Shown: piece after piece, positions 56,880 through 64,000 of the stretch
How the letters are laid out: each line of letters opens with the position of its first letter
How positions within the stretch are numbered: position 1 is the stretch's first letter
DNA from: Pseudomonas sp. Os17
GTDB lineage: Bacteria; Pseudomonadota; Gammaproteobacteria; Pseudomonadales; Pseudomonadaceae
Direction of reading: 5' to 3'
DNA length: 64,000 bases
Assembly: GCF_001547895.1 (NCBI RefSeq)
Contig: NZ_AP014627.1
Location: 3,227,501-3,291,500 of the forward strand
Translations under genes and position numbers: made by a program
Notes under the pieces: generated by a model
Seen by the model: the letters and a program-made list of their open reading frames with translations, nothing else
The model's database searches: none
What the model was told of the DNA's origin: nothing

Positions 56880-57860
56880 TCAAGGGGCATGAAAGGTCTG
56901 TGCCGCATTCAGCAAGGCCGCCGAAAGCGCTTGCGGGTCACCGGCGATGCACGGCTCGAACCCGGGTTGCCGGAGCATCCGCGCCATGGCCCGGGCGTGC
57001 CGCGCGGGGAGGGCTTCGGCACTGGCCTGGAGCAGGCTCAGGTGGTAGTCCAGCGCCAGGGCGAACAGCCGGGCCGCCAGGGGCAGCGGCTCCGTGCTGT
57101 CCTGGCTGGCGGAGCCGCGCAGCAGGGCATCGGCGTGGGTGAGTTGCCAGGCCAGGTTGAGGATCGGGTCCTCGGGCTCGGCTTGGGCGAGAATCTCCTC
57201 GATCAGCAAGCGGCTGCGCACCAGAGCCTGATCGATCGCGCTGCCGGGCGGGTTGAGGCCCATCAGCGCCAGGCAGGCAGCGCTGCGAAAGGCCGCGGGG
57301 TCGCTCTGGGTCACACTGCTGTCCAGCACGATCGCCAGGGTCTCAAGCAGCGCCTCAAGGTGGATCTGCCGGTTGTCGGCCAGTTGCAGGGCCAGCGCGC
57401 CGATGAACCCGTCGCGCATGTCGGTGCCGGCCGAGGGGCCGCTGCCCGCTTGCGGGCCATGCAGGGGCTTGTTGCGGTATCCCAGTTGCGTGGCGACCCG
57501 GGCCAGCACCACCGGCGGCGAAATCGGCTTGGCAATGTAGTCGGCGGCCCCCAGCAGCAGGCCCAGGCGCTCGTCTTCGACACTGCTGCGCGAGGTCAGG
57601 AAAATCACCGGGATGGCGGCGGTCGCCGGGTGGCTCTTGAGCTCGCTGAGCACCTGGAAACCGTCCATTTCGGGCATCAGGATATCGAGGATGATCAGGT
57701 CGGGGCTGGCACTGCGCGCCAGGGCCAGGCCGCGCTGGCTGTCCTTGGCCAGCAGCACCTCGTATTCACTGGTCAAGGCATTGGACAGCAGGATCAACGA
57801 TTGCGGATCGTCGTCGATCGCCAGGAGGGTATAGGGCTTGGGAGCATGCTCTGCGGGCAT
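56880..57860 (-). CDS. fitH: FitH, receiver-domain regulator without DNA-binding domain
   Basis: 326 residues. The N-terminal receiver (about 10-125) has the acidic pair D16/D17 (AIDDDPQ), phospho-acceptor D59 (LIILDILMPEMDG) and K in YIAKPISPP. The C-terminal 190 residues are a helical domain without a helix-turn-helix, GGDEF or other known output. This fits a role as a phosphorylation-controlled antagonist of FitG, as reported for this locus. It is upstream of and in line with fitG. Confidence 0.92.
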   Translation of the reverse strand: MPAEHAPKPYTLLAIDDDPQSLILLSNALTSEYEVLLAKDSQRGLALARSASPDLIILDILMPEMDGFQVLSELKSHPATAAIPVIFLTSRSSVEDERLGLLLGAADYIAKPISPPVVLARVATQLGYRNKPLHGPQAGSGPSAGTDMRDGFIGALALQLADNRQIHLEALLETLAIVLDSSVTQSDPAAFRSAACLALMGLNPPGSAIDQALVRSRLLIEEILAQAEPEDPILNLAWQLTHADALLRGSASQDSTEPLPLAARLFALALDYHLSLLQASAEALPARHARAMARMLRQPGFEPCIAGDPQALSAALLNAAQTFHAP

Positions 57861-57984
57861 GACGAGGGGCCTGGAAAAAAGAGGCCGGCAGTCTAGCGTA
57901 TTTGGCCGATCCAGGCCTAGCGCGCCGCCGGCAAGGTCACGGCCGTGGCCGCCTCACCGGCCGCGCCGCGACCGGCCCGGGGCC

Positions 57985-58302
57985 TTATTCCAGGTGATCG
58001 CACAGATGTTCGGCTTCGATGATGGTTTCGCCCAGGGAGTGGAAGTAGGCCCGCCAGAATTGCACCGCTTCCTGCGCCGCTTCCCGGTCATTGAGGCATT
58101 CGATTTCAAAGATGTCGGTGCCTTGCAGTGGCCGGGTCTCGCGCCAGAGCCGCAGCGCCAGGTCGGGGGTGTCCTGGATCCGCTGCAACAGGCGGTTTTC
58201 GTGATCCTTGATGTCGTCGAGTACATAGTCGACGAACAGGCAGTAGTCGTTTGCCGGGCAGACGCCAAAGATGTGAAAACGATCCGTGTTGGGAGTGCTC
58301 AT
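57985..58302 (-). CDS. Hypothetical protein, 105 residues
   Basis: A small acidic soluble protein: MSTPNTDRFHIFGVCPANDY start, helical middle KDHENRLLQRIQDTPDLALR, ending EHLCDHLE. ATG 58302 has GAGGA eight bases upstream; the in-frame ATG at 58311 sits right against that site and is less likely. It does not match a family I know. Its position between fitH and the polyketide gene, facing away from the latter, does not define a role. Confidence 0.72.
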   Translation of the reverse strand: MSTPNTDRFHIFGVCPANDYCLFVDYVLDDIKDHENRLLQRIQDTPDLALRLWRETRPLQGTDIFEIECLNDREAAQEAVQFWRAYFHSLGETIIEAEHLCDHLE

Positions 58303-58534
58303 GAAGGTCATCCTCTTTCATGATGGCAGTGTGCCAAGGCTCGATTGGCACCCAGGCCGTTAGCCTAATACCGATCCGAAAATTTTCAATTGTGAATTTT
58401 TTTGTGGCGTCGAAGAGCCTTCCGCGACGGCTCGCAACCCTTGAAACAGAGCCGCGCCGGGGGTGGCGGCAGTCTGTCGGGTGAGGTCCGGGCAGGCCAT
58501 GGGGCCTCGATGTGTAAAGTGTTTGCATTCGGGT

Positions 58535-58562
58535 TTGACAGCTCATCCGCGGCTACTACGCT
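58535..58562 (+). promoter_or_regulatory. Candidate promoter for the rzxB-like gene
   Basis: A perfect TTGACA at 58535-58540 is followed 16 bp later by TACGCT (58557-58562), a weak -10 match. The strong -35 could depend on an activator. About 480 bp of leader would follow. Confidence 0.3.
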
Positions 58563-58573
58563 CGTACCGTTGT

Positions 58574-58601
58574 CCTGCAGGAAGCAACCTGAACCTGCAG
58601 G
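58574..58601. promoter_or_regulatory. Two CCTGCAGG palindromes 20 bp apart
   Basis: Identical perfect 8-bp palindromes at 58574-58581 and 58594-58601, spaced two helical turns, just downstream of the candidate promoter. Suggests a dimeric repressor operator; the binding protein is not known. Confidence 0.35.
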
Positions 58602-59042
58602 CGCAAGCAGGCGATAAATACGCCCCAAGTGGTGTGAAACAACAATGACGCCAGGCAGGCATCGTTGTTGCTGACCAGCCTCAGACACTCACTGGCAATA
58701 GGGAATTACTGTGTTCAGGTACACGGATGTGTTGGCCTTGCTCTCCACTGAATCCACGTTGAACAGCCCCAACCCTGGCTATTGCGCCAGGGCCGGCGGC
58801 TGCTTTGCGCTTTTCTTCTCCCAGGCAGGCCCCCGAAGGCTTGTCGCCAGTGCCGTTGAGCGGCCGCTGGGGTCGCGCTGCAGGGCGCCCATCAAGCATT
58901 AGCTGCACGAAGAATCCGAACGCTCCCAGGTAATCCGCAACACGGCATGGCAACGCGCTGGTCGCCGCGTGCCGCGCTGACGGGATGACACGGATCAACA
59001 GTCGCCGATGACATCGGCCCAACCTGACAGGGAAGTCGCGCA

Positions 59043-62000
59043 GTGTCTGATAACAACCCAACCCAAGCGGGTCCACAGAGCCCTTCGTCCGCAGCCCCGG
59101 AGGCTGATCAAGCCCGGGAAAGTGCGACGATTGCCGGCTGGAACGACACCCGCCACGAGTATCCGCTGGACCTGTGCCTGCAGCAGTTGATCGAGCAACA
59201 GGTGGAGCGCAGCCCCGATGCCGTGGCCCTGTGCTTCGACGAGCAGCGCCTGAGTTTCAGCCAGTTGAATCGTCGGGCCAATCGGTTGGCGCACTACCTG
59301 CGCGAGCTCGGCGTCGGGCCCGACAGCCTGGTGGGCGTGCAGATGGAGCGTTCACTGGAGCTGATGATCGCCTTGCTGGCGATCCTCAAGGCGGGGGGCG
59401 CCTACCTGCCGCTGGACCCGGGCTACCCCGAAGAGCGCCTGGCCCTGCTTATCGAAGACGCCTCGGTCGGCGTGGTACTGACACAACAACGCTTTGCCCA
59501 GCGGCTCGCTGCCTATGGCATTGAAGTGCTCTGTCTGGATGACCCCGCCAGTGAGGAGCTGCACGCCTGCGAGGATAATCCCGCGCCGGTCAACCGCCCT
59601 GAAGATCTGGCCTATGTGATCTACACCTCGGGCTCCACCGGGCGCCCCAAAGGCTGCATGTTGCCGCACAAGGCCATCTGCAACCGGCTGCTGTGGATGC
59701 AGCGTCACTATGGGGTGGGGCCACAGGACCGGATCCTGCAGAAGACGCCCTTCACCTTCGATGTCTCGGTCTGGGAGCTGTTTTTGCCGTTGCTCAGCGG
59801 CGCCTGTCTGGTCATGGCCAGGCCCGAAGGCCATAAGGACGCCCACTACCTGGTGGAGCTCATCCAGGCGCGGCAGATCACCATCTGCCATTTCGTGCCG
59901 TCCATGCTGCGCTTCTTCCTCAAGCACCCGACGGTCGGCGAGTGTCGCTCTTTGGACAAGGTCTTCGTCAGCGGCGAGGCCCTGACCCACGAGCTGCTGC
60001 TGCAGTTTCGTGCGCGGCTGCAGGCCCGTCTGCACAACCTGTACGGCCCGACCGAGGCGGCGGTGGACGTCACCTGGTGGCCTGCCGAACCGCGCCCGGA
60101 CCGGCGCGTGCCCATTGGCCGGCCCATCGACAATATCCAGATCCACATCCTCGATGCCGAGGCCAATCCGCTGCCCATCGGCCAGACCGGCGAGCTGTGC
60201 ATTGGCGGTGTCGGCCTGGCCCGGGGCTATCTCAACCGGCCGCAACTGACGGCGGAGAAGTTCATTCGCGACCCGTTCTGCGCAGCACCCGACGCCCGGC
60301 TGTATCGCACCGGTGACGAGGCGCGCTTCCTCGACAACGGCGAGATCGAAGTGCTGGGGCGTTTCGATTCCCAGGTCAAGCTGCGTGGGTTTCGCATCGA
60401 ACTGGGCGAAATTGAAAGCACCCTCAACAGCCATCCGGCCATCAGCGACGCGGTGGTGCTGGTCCAGGATGCCGCCGGCGAAGACCCGAAGCTGGTGGCC
60501 TATGTGGTTGCCGACGGGCTGGACAAGAAGGCAGTGCGCGATTTCGTCAAGTCGCGCCTGCCGGAGTACATGACGCCCAATCGGGTGCAGTTCGTCGAAC
60601 AGATTCCGGTCACGGCCCACGGCAAGGCCGATCGCCAGGCGCTGCTGGCCACCGACGGCCCGGCGCCCGACAGCCGCCGGGCCGCGACCCTGGATCCCCA
60701 GGCACTGAGCGCCTGGCTGCAGGCGTACTTCATCGAGGCGCTGGGGATTGATGAACTGGCGGTCGACGACGATCTGTTCGATCAGGGCGCCACCTCATTC
60801 ACCCTGGTGCAAGCGGTGCACAGCATTCATCAGCAGTACCAGGTCACGCTGCCGGTGGAGATATTTCTCGAACAGCCGAGCATCGCTGCCGTCATCGCCT
60901 TTATCCTCGACAACAACGCTGCGAGCGTCGACCGGCCCGGCGTGGCAACGACCTGCCCGACGCCGCCAAGCGACGCCCCGGAGCCGATCCAGCTGCAGAG
61001 GGTGGACTTTGATCCTCGCGCCTATCAACGCCTCGTCCAGGTTGCGCCGCCCAGCCTTGAACGGCTGGGGGGCCTGCTCTCGCTGTTGCGTGAGGTGACG
61101 CTGGCAGGCCAGGGCAAGTACCTCTATTCCTCGGCCGGCGGCCTCAACGCCATCCAGTGCTACCTGTATGTGGCCCCGGGGCAGGTCGAGGGCTTGCCCT
61201 CAGGCACCTGGTACTACCAGCCGCGGCTCAATCGCCTGTTGCCGATCCGCGTGCCGGCCGATCCGGGCTCGCCAGCCCTGGCCGAGGCCGGCTTTGCACT
61301 GTTTCTGGTGGCCCAGATGGCCGCCATCGAGCCGCTCTACAATCACGCCGCCCCGGCGCTGCTGGTGCTGGAGGCGGGCTATATCGAACAGTTGCTGCTG
61401 TCGCACCAGGCCGGCTTCGACCTGGCCCTGGTCCCGAGCCAAGACGTGGACGCGGCATCGGTTGCCCAGCTGTGCAAGCTGGAGCCCAGCCACCGGGTGC
61501 TGCATTGCCTGATTCCCGGCGATTCGGGTGGCGCTGCAAGTGGGCGCTGCGGCCTGCGCTTCGACGACTTCCTGGCCGCCAGCAACAATGGTTTCGACCT
61601 GCCGGGCAAGGACGCGCTGGAGCGCTTGCACCAGCAACAGCGGCAGATTCGCAGTGACCTGCCGCAGCACGGGGCAGGGGGCATCGATCTGCCCGCTGCA
61701 CCGATCAGCGCCGACGCCCTGCAACTGCGCGCCGCCAAGCGCCAATACGGCGACCAGGCCTTGAGCGTGGCGCAGTTGAGCCGATTGTTGAGCCTGTTGC
61801 GGGCCGGGCCGGATGCCCGTCACCTGTACCACGCCGACGCGCTGCAGGACCTGGAGATCTACCTGCAACTGGCCGCCGGCAGCGAACAGGCCCAGGCGCA
61901 GTGCCCGCCGCCCGGCCTCTATCGCTACCACGCCGACAGCCACAGCCTGAGCCCCTTGGGCGAAGGCGACCCGCTGGCGTTCAACCGCAGCTACACGCCG

Positions 62001-64000
62001 TTCAATCGCAAGCACGCGCAACAGGCGCGCTTACGGATATTCCTGGTGTCCGCTCGCTCGGCAGGCAACGACCCCGAGCGGCGTTATCGCCACCTGCTCC
62101 AGGCCGGACGCATCGGCCAGTTGCTGCTGGAACAACAGACCGAGTTCGGCATCGGGCTGTGCCCCATCGGTTCGATGTATTTCGACAAGGTTCGCAGCGC
62201 CTTCCACCTGGATGAACACCAGGAGCTGTTGCACAGCTTTGTCGGCGGCGCCGTCAGCCAGGGATTGCCGCCGGGCTGGCCACGGCTGGAGCTGCAGCCT
62301 GAGCTTGGGAATGAGGACGAAGCCTGGACCGCCCGCGAGCCCGAGAACGCGGGGGCGCTGGCGATCATCGGCCTCAGCGGCCGCTACCCCGGCGCCGCCG
62401 CCCCCCGGGAGCTGTGGCACAACCTTTGCGCCGGACGTTCGTCGATCCAGACACTCAGCCGCCAAGCGCTGCTGCATGACGCGCCAGGCGCCGCGGATTC
62501 GCCGCAATGGGCAGTGGGCGCCCTGGCCGACAAGCAGTTGTTTGATCCGCTGTTGTTCAAGATCACCCCCGCCGAGGCGAAAACCCTGGACCCCCAGGAG
62601 CGATTGTTCCTGCAAGCGGTCTGGCATTGCCTGGAAAACAGCGGCTATACCGCCGCCGGTCTGCAGCGTCGGGCCGAGCGGGTGGGGGTGTTTGTCGGCG
62701 CGATGTGGGGCGACTACCAGCACCATCGGCCCGGCGACCAGGGCGAGCGCGCCACCTCGTTCCATTCGGCCATCGCCAACCGGGTGTCGTTCTTCAATGA
62801 CTTCAGCGGCCCCAGCGTGGTGTTCGACACCTCGTGTTCCTCGGCAATGACCGCCCTGCATTTTGCCTGCACCAGCCTTCGCCAGGGCGAGTGCCAGGCG
62901 GCGATCGTCGGTGGCGTCAACCTGATCAGCCATCCGTCGCACCTGGAGCTGCTGAGCGCCTTGCAGCTGTTGTCCGCAGAGGGCCAGGCGCATCCGTTCG
63001 GTCTCCACGCCAACGGTTGGGTGGCAGGCGAGGGCGTGGGTGCGCTGTTGATCCGCCCCCTGGAGGACGCCCGCCGCGACGGTGACCGGATCCTTGGCGT
63101 GATCCGCGCCACGGCGATCAGCCACAGCGGCAAGACCTTTCGCTACGGCATGCCGAACGCCGAGATTCAGGCCGCCTCGATGCGCCGGGCCCTGGAGCAG
63201 GCGGGGTTGTCCGCCGAGGCGATTGGCTACGTGGAGGCTGCCGCGCCCGGCGCCAGCCTGGCGGACGGCGCCGAATTCGCGGCGCTGGCCAAGGTCTTCG
63301 GCCACCGCCAGGGCGATACGCCACTGCCAGTCGGCTCGATCAAGGCCAACATCGGCCACCTTGAATCGGCCTCGGCGCTGTCGCAGATCACCAAGGTCCT
63401 GCTGCAGTTCGAGCACCGCCAGATCGCCCCGACCCTGGGCTGCGTGCCCTTGAGCCCACTGATCGGCCCGGAGCACAAACAGCTGCTCATTGCCGACACC
63501 TTGAGTGACTGGCAAGGCCCTCGACGGGCCTTGATCAATGCCTTCGGAGCCAGTGGTTCCGCCGGCCACCTGATCCTCGAAGCGCCGCCGCCTGAGGTCG
63601 CCGCGCCCGAGCAGCGCGGGCCCTGGCTGTTTCCCTTTTCCGCCGCCAGCGCCGCGCAGCTCGAGCAATTGCTCGGGGCGTTCGCCGACGACCTTCAAGC
63701 CGGTCGCCTGGGCGACGCGCGCCTTGGAGACATCAGCTACACCCTGTGCGTCGGCAGGGTTGCACTGGGCCAGCGGCTGGCGCTGGTGGCCGACAGCGAG
63801 TCCGAACTGCTGACCTTGCTCAAGGCCGCGTCGGAGTGCTCGACCCGCTGTGGCAGCGATGCCAGAGCGGCGCCACCGCTGGCCACCGAAGCGGACCTGC
63901 GCGGCCTCGATCGGGCTGCCCTGAGCACCATCGGCCAGCGTTGGGTGGCCGGTGACACCGACCTGTCGCAGATTGCCCGCCATGACTGGCGGCGCGTGGC
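59043..64000 (+). CDS. rzxB: NRPS/trans-AT PKS hybrid, rhizoxin-analogue RzxB-like (partial, runs off window)
   Basis: The frame is open from GTG 59043 (AGGGAAG upstream; TGA in frame at 59025) to the window end, over 1,650 residues. Domain order is: adenylation (about 30-540; YTSGSTGRPKG, NLYGPTEAAVDV, YRTGDEARF); carrier with S585 (DQGATSF); a tandem nitroreductase/SagB-like oxidase (about 660-1080; LYSSAGGLNAIQCYLY, then LCPIGSMYF); KS from about 1100 with C1265 (DTSCSSA) and H1439 (NIGHLES). The ten adenylation pocket residues read D V W H F S L V D K, the classic serine code. The KS lacks the HGTGT histidine (A1400). There is no condensation/cyclisation domain before the A domain, so cyclisation must come from another protein. 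Together with the adjacent fit locus this fits RzxB of P. protegens. Confidence 0.85.
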   Translation, partial: MSDNNPTQAGPQSPSSAAPEADQARESATIAGWNDTRHEYPLDLCLQQLIEQQVERSPDAVALCFDEQRLSFSQLNRRANRLAHYLRELGVGPDSLVGVQMERSLELMIALLAILKAGGAYLPLDPGYPEERLALLIEDASVGVVLTQQRFAQRLAAYGIEVLCLDDPASEELHACEDNPAPVNRPEDLAYVIYTSGSTGRPKGCMLPHKAICNRLLWMQRHYGVGPQDRILQKTPFTFDVSVWELFLPLLSGACLVMARPEGHKDAHYLVELIQARQITICHFVPSMLRFFLKHPTVGECRSLDKVFVSGEALTHELLLQFRARLQARLHNLYGPTEAAVDVTWWPAEPRPDRRVPIGRPIDNIQIHILDAEANPLPIGQTGELCIGGVGLARGYLNRPQLTAEKFIRDPFCAAPDARLYRTGDEARFLDNGEIEVLGRFDSQVKLRGFRIELGEIESTLNSHPAISDAVVLVQDAAGEDPKLVAYVVADGLDKKAVRDFVKSRLPEYMTPNRVQFVEQIPVTAHGKADRQALLATDGPAPDSRRAATLDPQALSAWLQAYFIEALGIDELAVDDDLFDQGATSFTLVQAVHSIHQQYQVTLPVEIFLEQPSIAAVIAFILDNNAASVDRPGVATTCPTPPSDAPEPIQLQRVDFDPRAYQRLVQVAPPSLERLGGLLSLLREVTLAGQGKYLYSSAGGLNAIQCYLYVAPGQVEGLPSGTWYYQPRLNRLLPIRVPADPGSPALAEAGFALFLVAQMAAIEPLYNHAAPALLVLEAGYIEQLLLSHQAGFDLALVPSQDVDAASVAQLCKLEPSHRVLHCLIPGDSGGAASGRCGLRFDDFLAASNNGFDLPGKDALERLHQQQRQIRSDLPQHGAGGIDLPAAPISADALQLRAAKRQYGDQALSVAQLSRLLSLLRAGPDARHLYHADALQDLEIYLQLAAGSEQAQAQCPPPGLYRYHADSHSLSPLGEGDPLAFNRSYTPFNRKHAQQARLRIFLVSARSAGNDPERRYRHLLQAGRIGQLLLEQQTEFGIGLCPIGSMYFDKVRSAFHLDEHQELLHSFVGGAVSQGLPPGWPRLELQPELGNEDEAWTAREPENAGALAIIGLSGRYPGAAAPRELWHNLCAGRSSIQTLSRQALLHDAPGAADSPQWAVGALADKQLFDPLLFKITPAEAKTLDPQERLFLQAVWHCLENSGYTAAGLQRRAERVGVFVGAMWGDYQHHRPGDQGERATSFHSAIANRVSFFNDFSGPSVVFDTSCSSAMTALHFACTSLRQGECQAAIVGGVNLISHPSHLELLSALQLLSAEGQAHPFGLHANGWVAGEGVGALLIRPLEDARRDGDRILGVIRATAISHSGKTFRYGMPNAEIQAASMRRALEQAGLSAEAIGYVEAAAPGASLADGAEFAALAKVFGHRQGDTPLPVGSIKANIGHLESASALSQITKVLLQFEHRQIAPTLGCVPLSPLIGPEHKQLLIADTLSDWQGPRRALINAFGASGSAGHLILEAPPPEVAAPEQRGPWLFPFSAASAAQLEQLLGAFADDLQAGRLGDARLGDISYTLCVGRVALGQRLALVADSESELLTLLKAASECSTRCGSDARAAPPLATEADLRGLDRAALSTIGQRWVAGDTDLSQIARHDWRRV

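Larger units (their letters stand above)
58303..59042. other. Non-coding region upstream of the rzxB-like gene
   Basis: 740 bp with no convincing gene. It carries a candidate promoter and paired palindromes (separate entries). Short frames such as 58711-58902 lack a ribosome-binding site and family features. The region immediately before 59043 has an AGGGAAG ribosome-binding site. Confidence 0.55.

Noticed and set aside
58555..58620. Possible lux-type box near the CCTGCAGG repeats
   Set aside because: The CT-N12-AG spacing of LuxR boxes is not met.
58711..58902. 63-codon frame upstream of the PKS gene
   Set aside because: No ribosome-binding site, no hydrophobic or domain pattern, and composition like non-coding DNA.
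1..64000. CRISPR arrays, tRNA/rRNA genes, insertion sequences or prophage
   Set aside because: No regularly spaced repeats, no recognisable RNA genes, no transposase or integrase motifs were seen by eye.

Overview
The window is high-GC DNA with dense, often overlapping genes. Its gene content points to a plant- and insect-associated Pseudomonas, most likely the Pseudomonas protegens (Pf-5-like) group. Three loci support this: a pel exopolysaccharide operon headed by the pelX epimerase, a complete fitABCDEFGH insect-toxin locus, and directly next to fit the start of a trans-AT PKS/NRPS gene that looks like rzxB of the rhizoxin-analogue cluster. The species call is an inference from gene content and order.

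Left part (1-19 kb): ordinary chromosomal and accessory genes. In order they are a truncated NAD-dependent epimerase with a divergent LysR regulator, the rRNA hydroxylase rlhA, a RidA protein, and a lone 1,138-residue NTPase with a C-terminal nuclease-like domain (a candidate anti-phage gene). Next come a small lipoprotein, an SDR / Fe-S photolyase / DUF2256 operon with a light-regulator-like operator, the glutamate symporter gltS and a phosphoketolase. Two DUF2946 paralogues, unrecognised small proteins, a fasciclin protein and a cytochrome c5 follow.

Middle (19-33 kb): pelX-pelABCDEFG, eight genes on the + strand. The seven pelA-G genes are tightly packed, several overlapping, and pelX sits 79 bp upstream. 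FleQ-like boxes lie upstream of pelX. PelX supplies the GalNAc precursor. PelF polymerises it under control of the c-di-GMP receptor PelD, with PelE and PelG in the inner membrane. PelA modifies the polymer in the periplasm, and PelB/PelC form the outer-membrane exit. A SulP transporter and an orphan solute-binding protein separate pel from fit.

Right part (36-64 kb): fitA/fitB/fitC/fitE form a type I secretion system around the 2,992-residue toxin FitD. FitD carries a C58-like Cys-His-Asp triad and a TcdA/TcdB-like pore-forming region. FitF (hybrid sensor kinase), FitG (LysR) and FitH (receiver-only regulator) control it. fitC has an apparent single-base frameshift at its extreme 3' end. After a 740-bp non-coding stretch with a candidate promoter and paired palindromes, the last gene starts and runs off the window. 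It encodes a serine-activating adenylation domain, a carrier domain, a tandem nitroreductase-like oxidase and a KS lacking the HGTGT histidine. This fits the oxazole-forming start of rhizoxin synthesis with a non-elongating KS.

No tRNA, rRNA, CRISPR array, insertion sequence or prophage was recognised.
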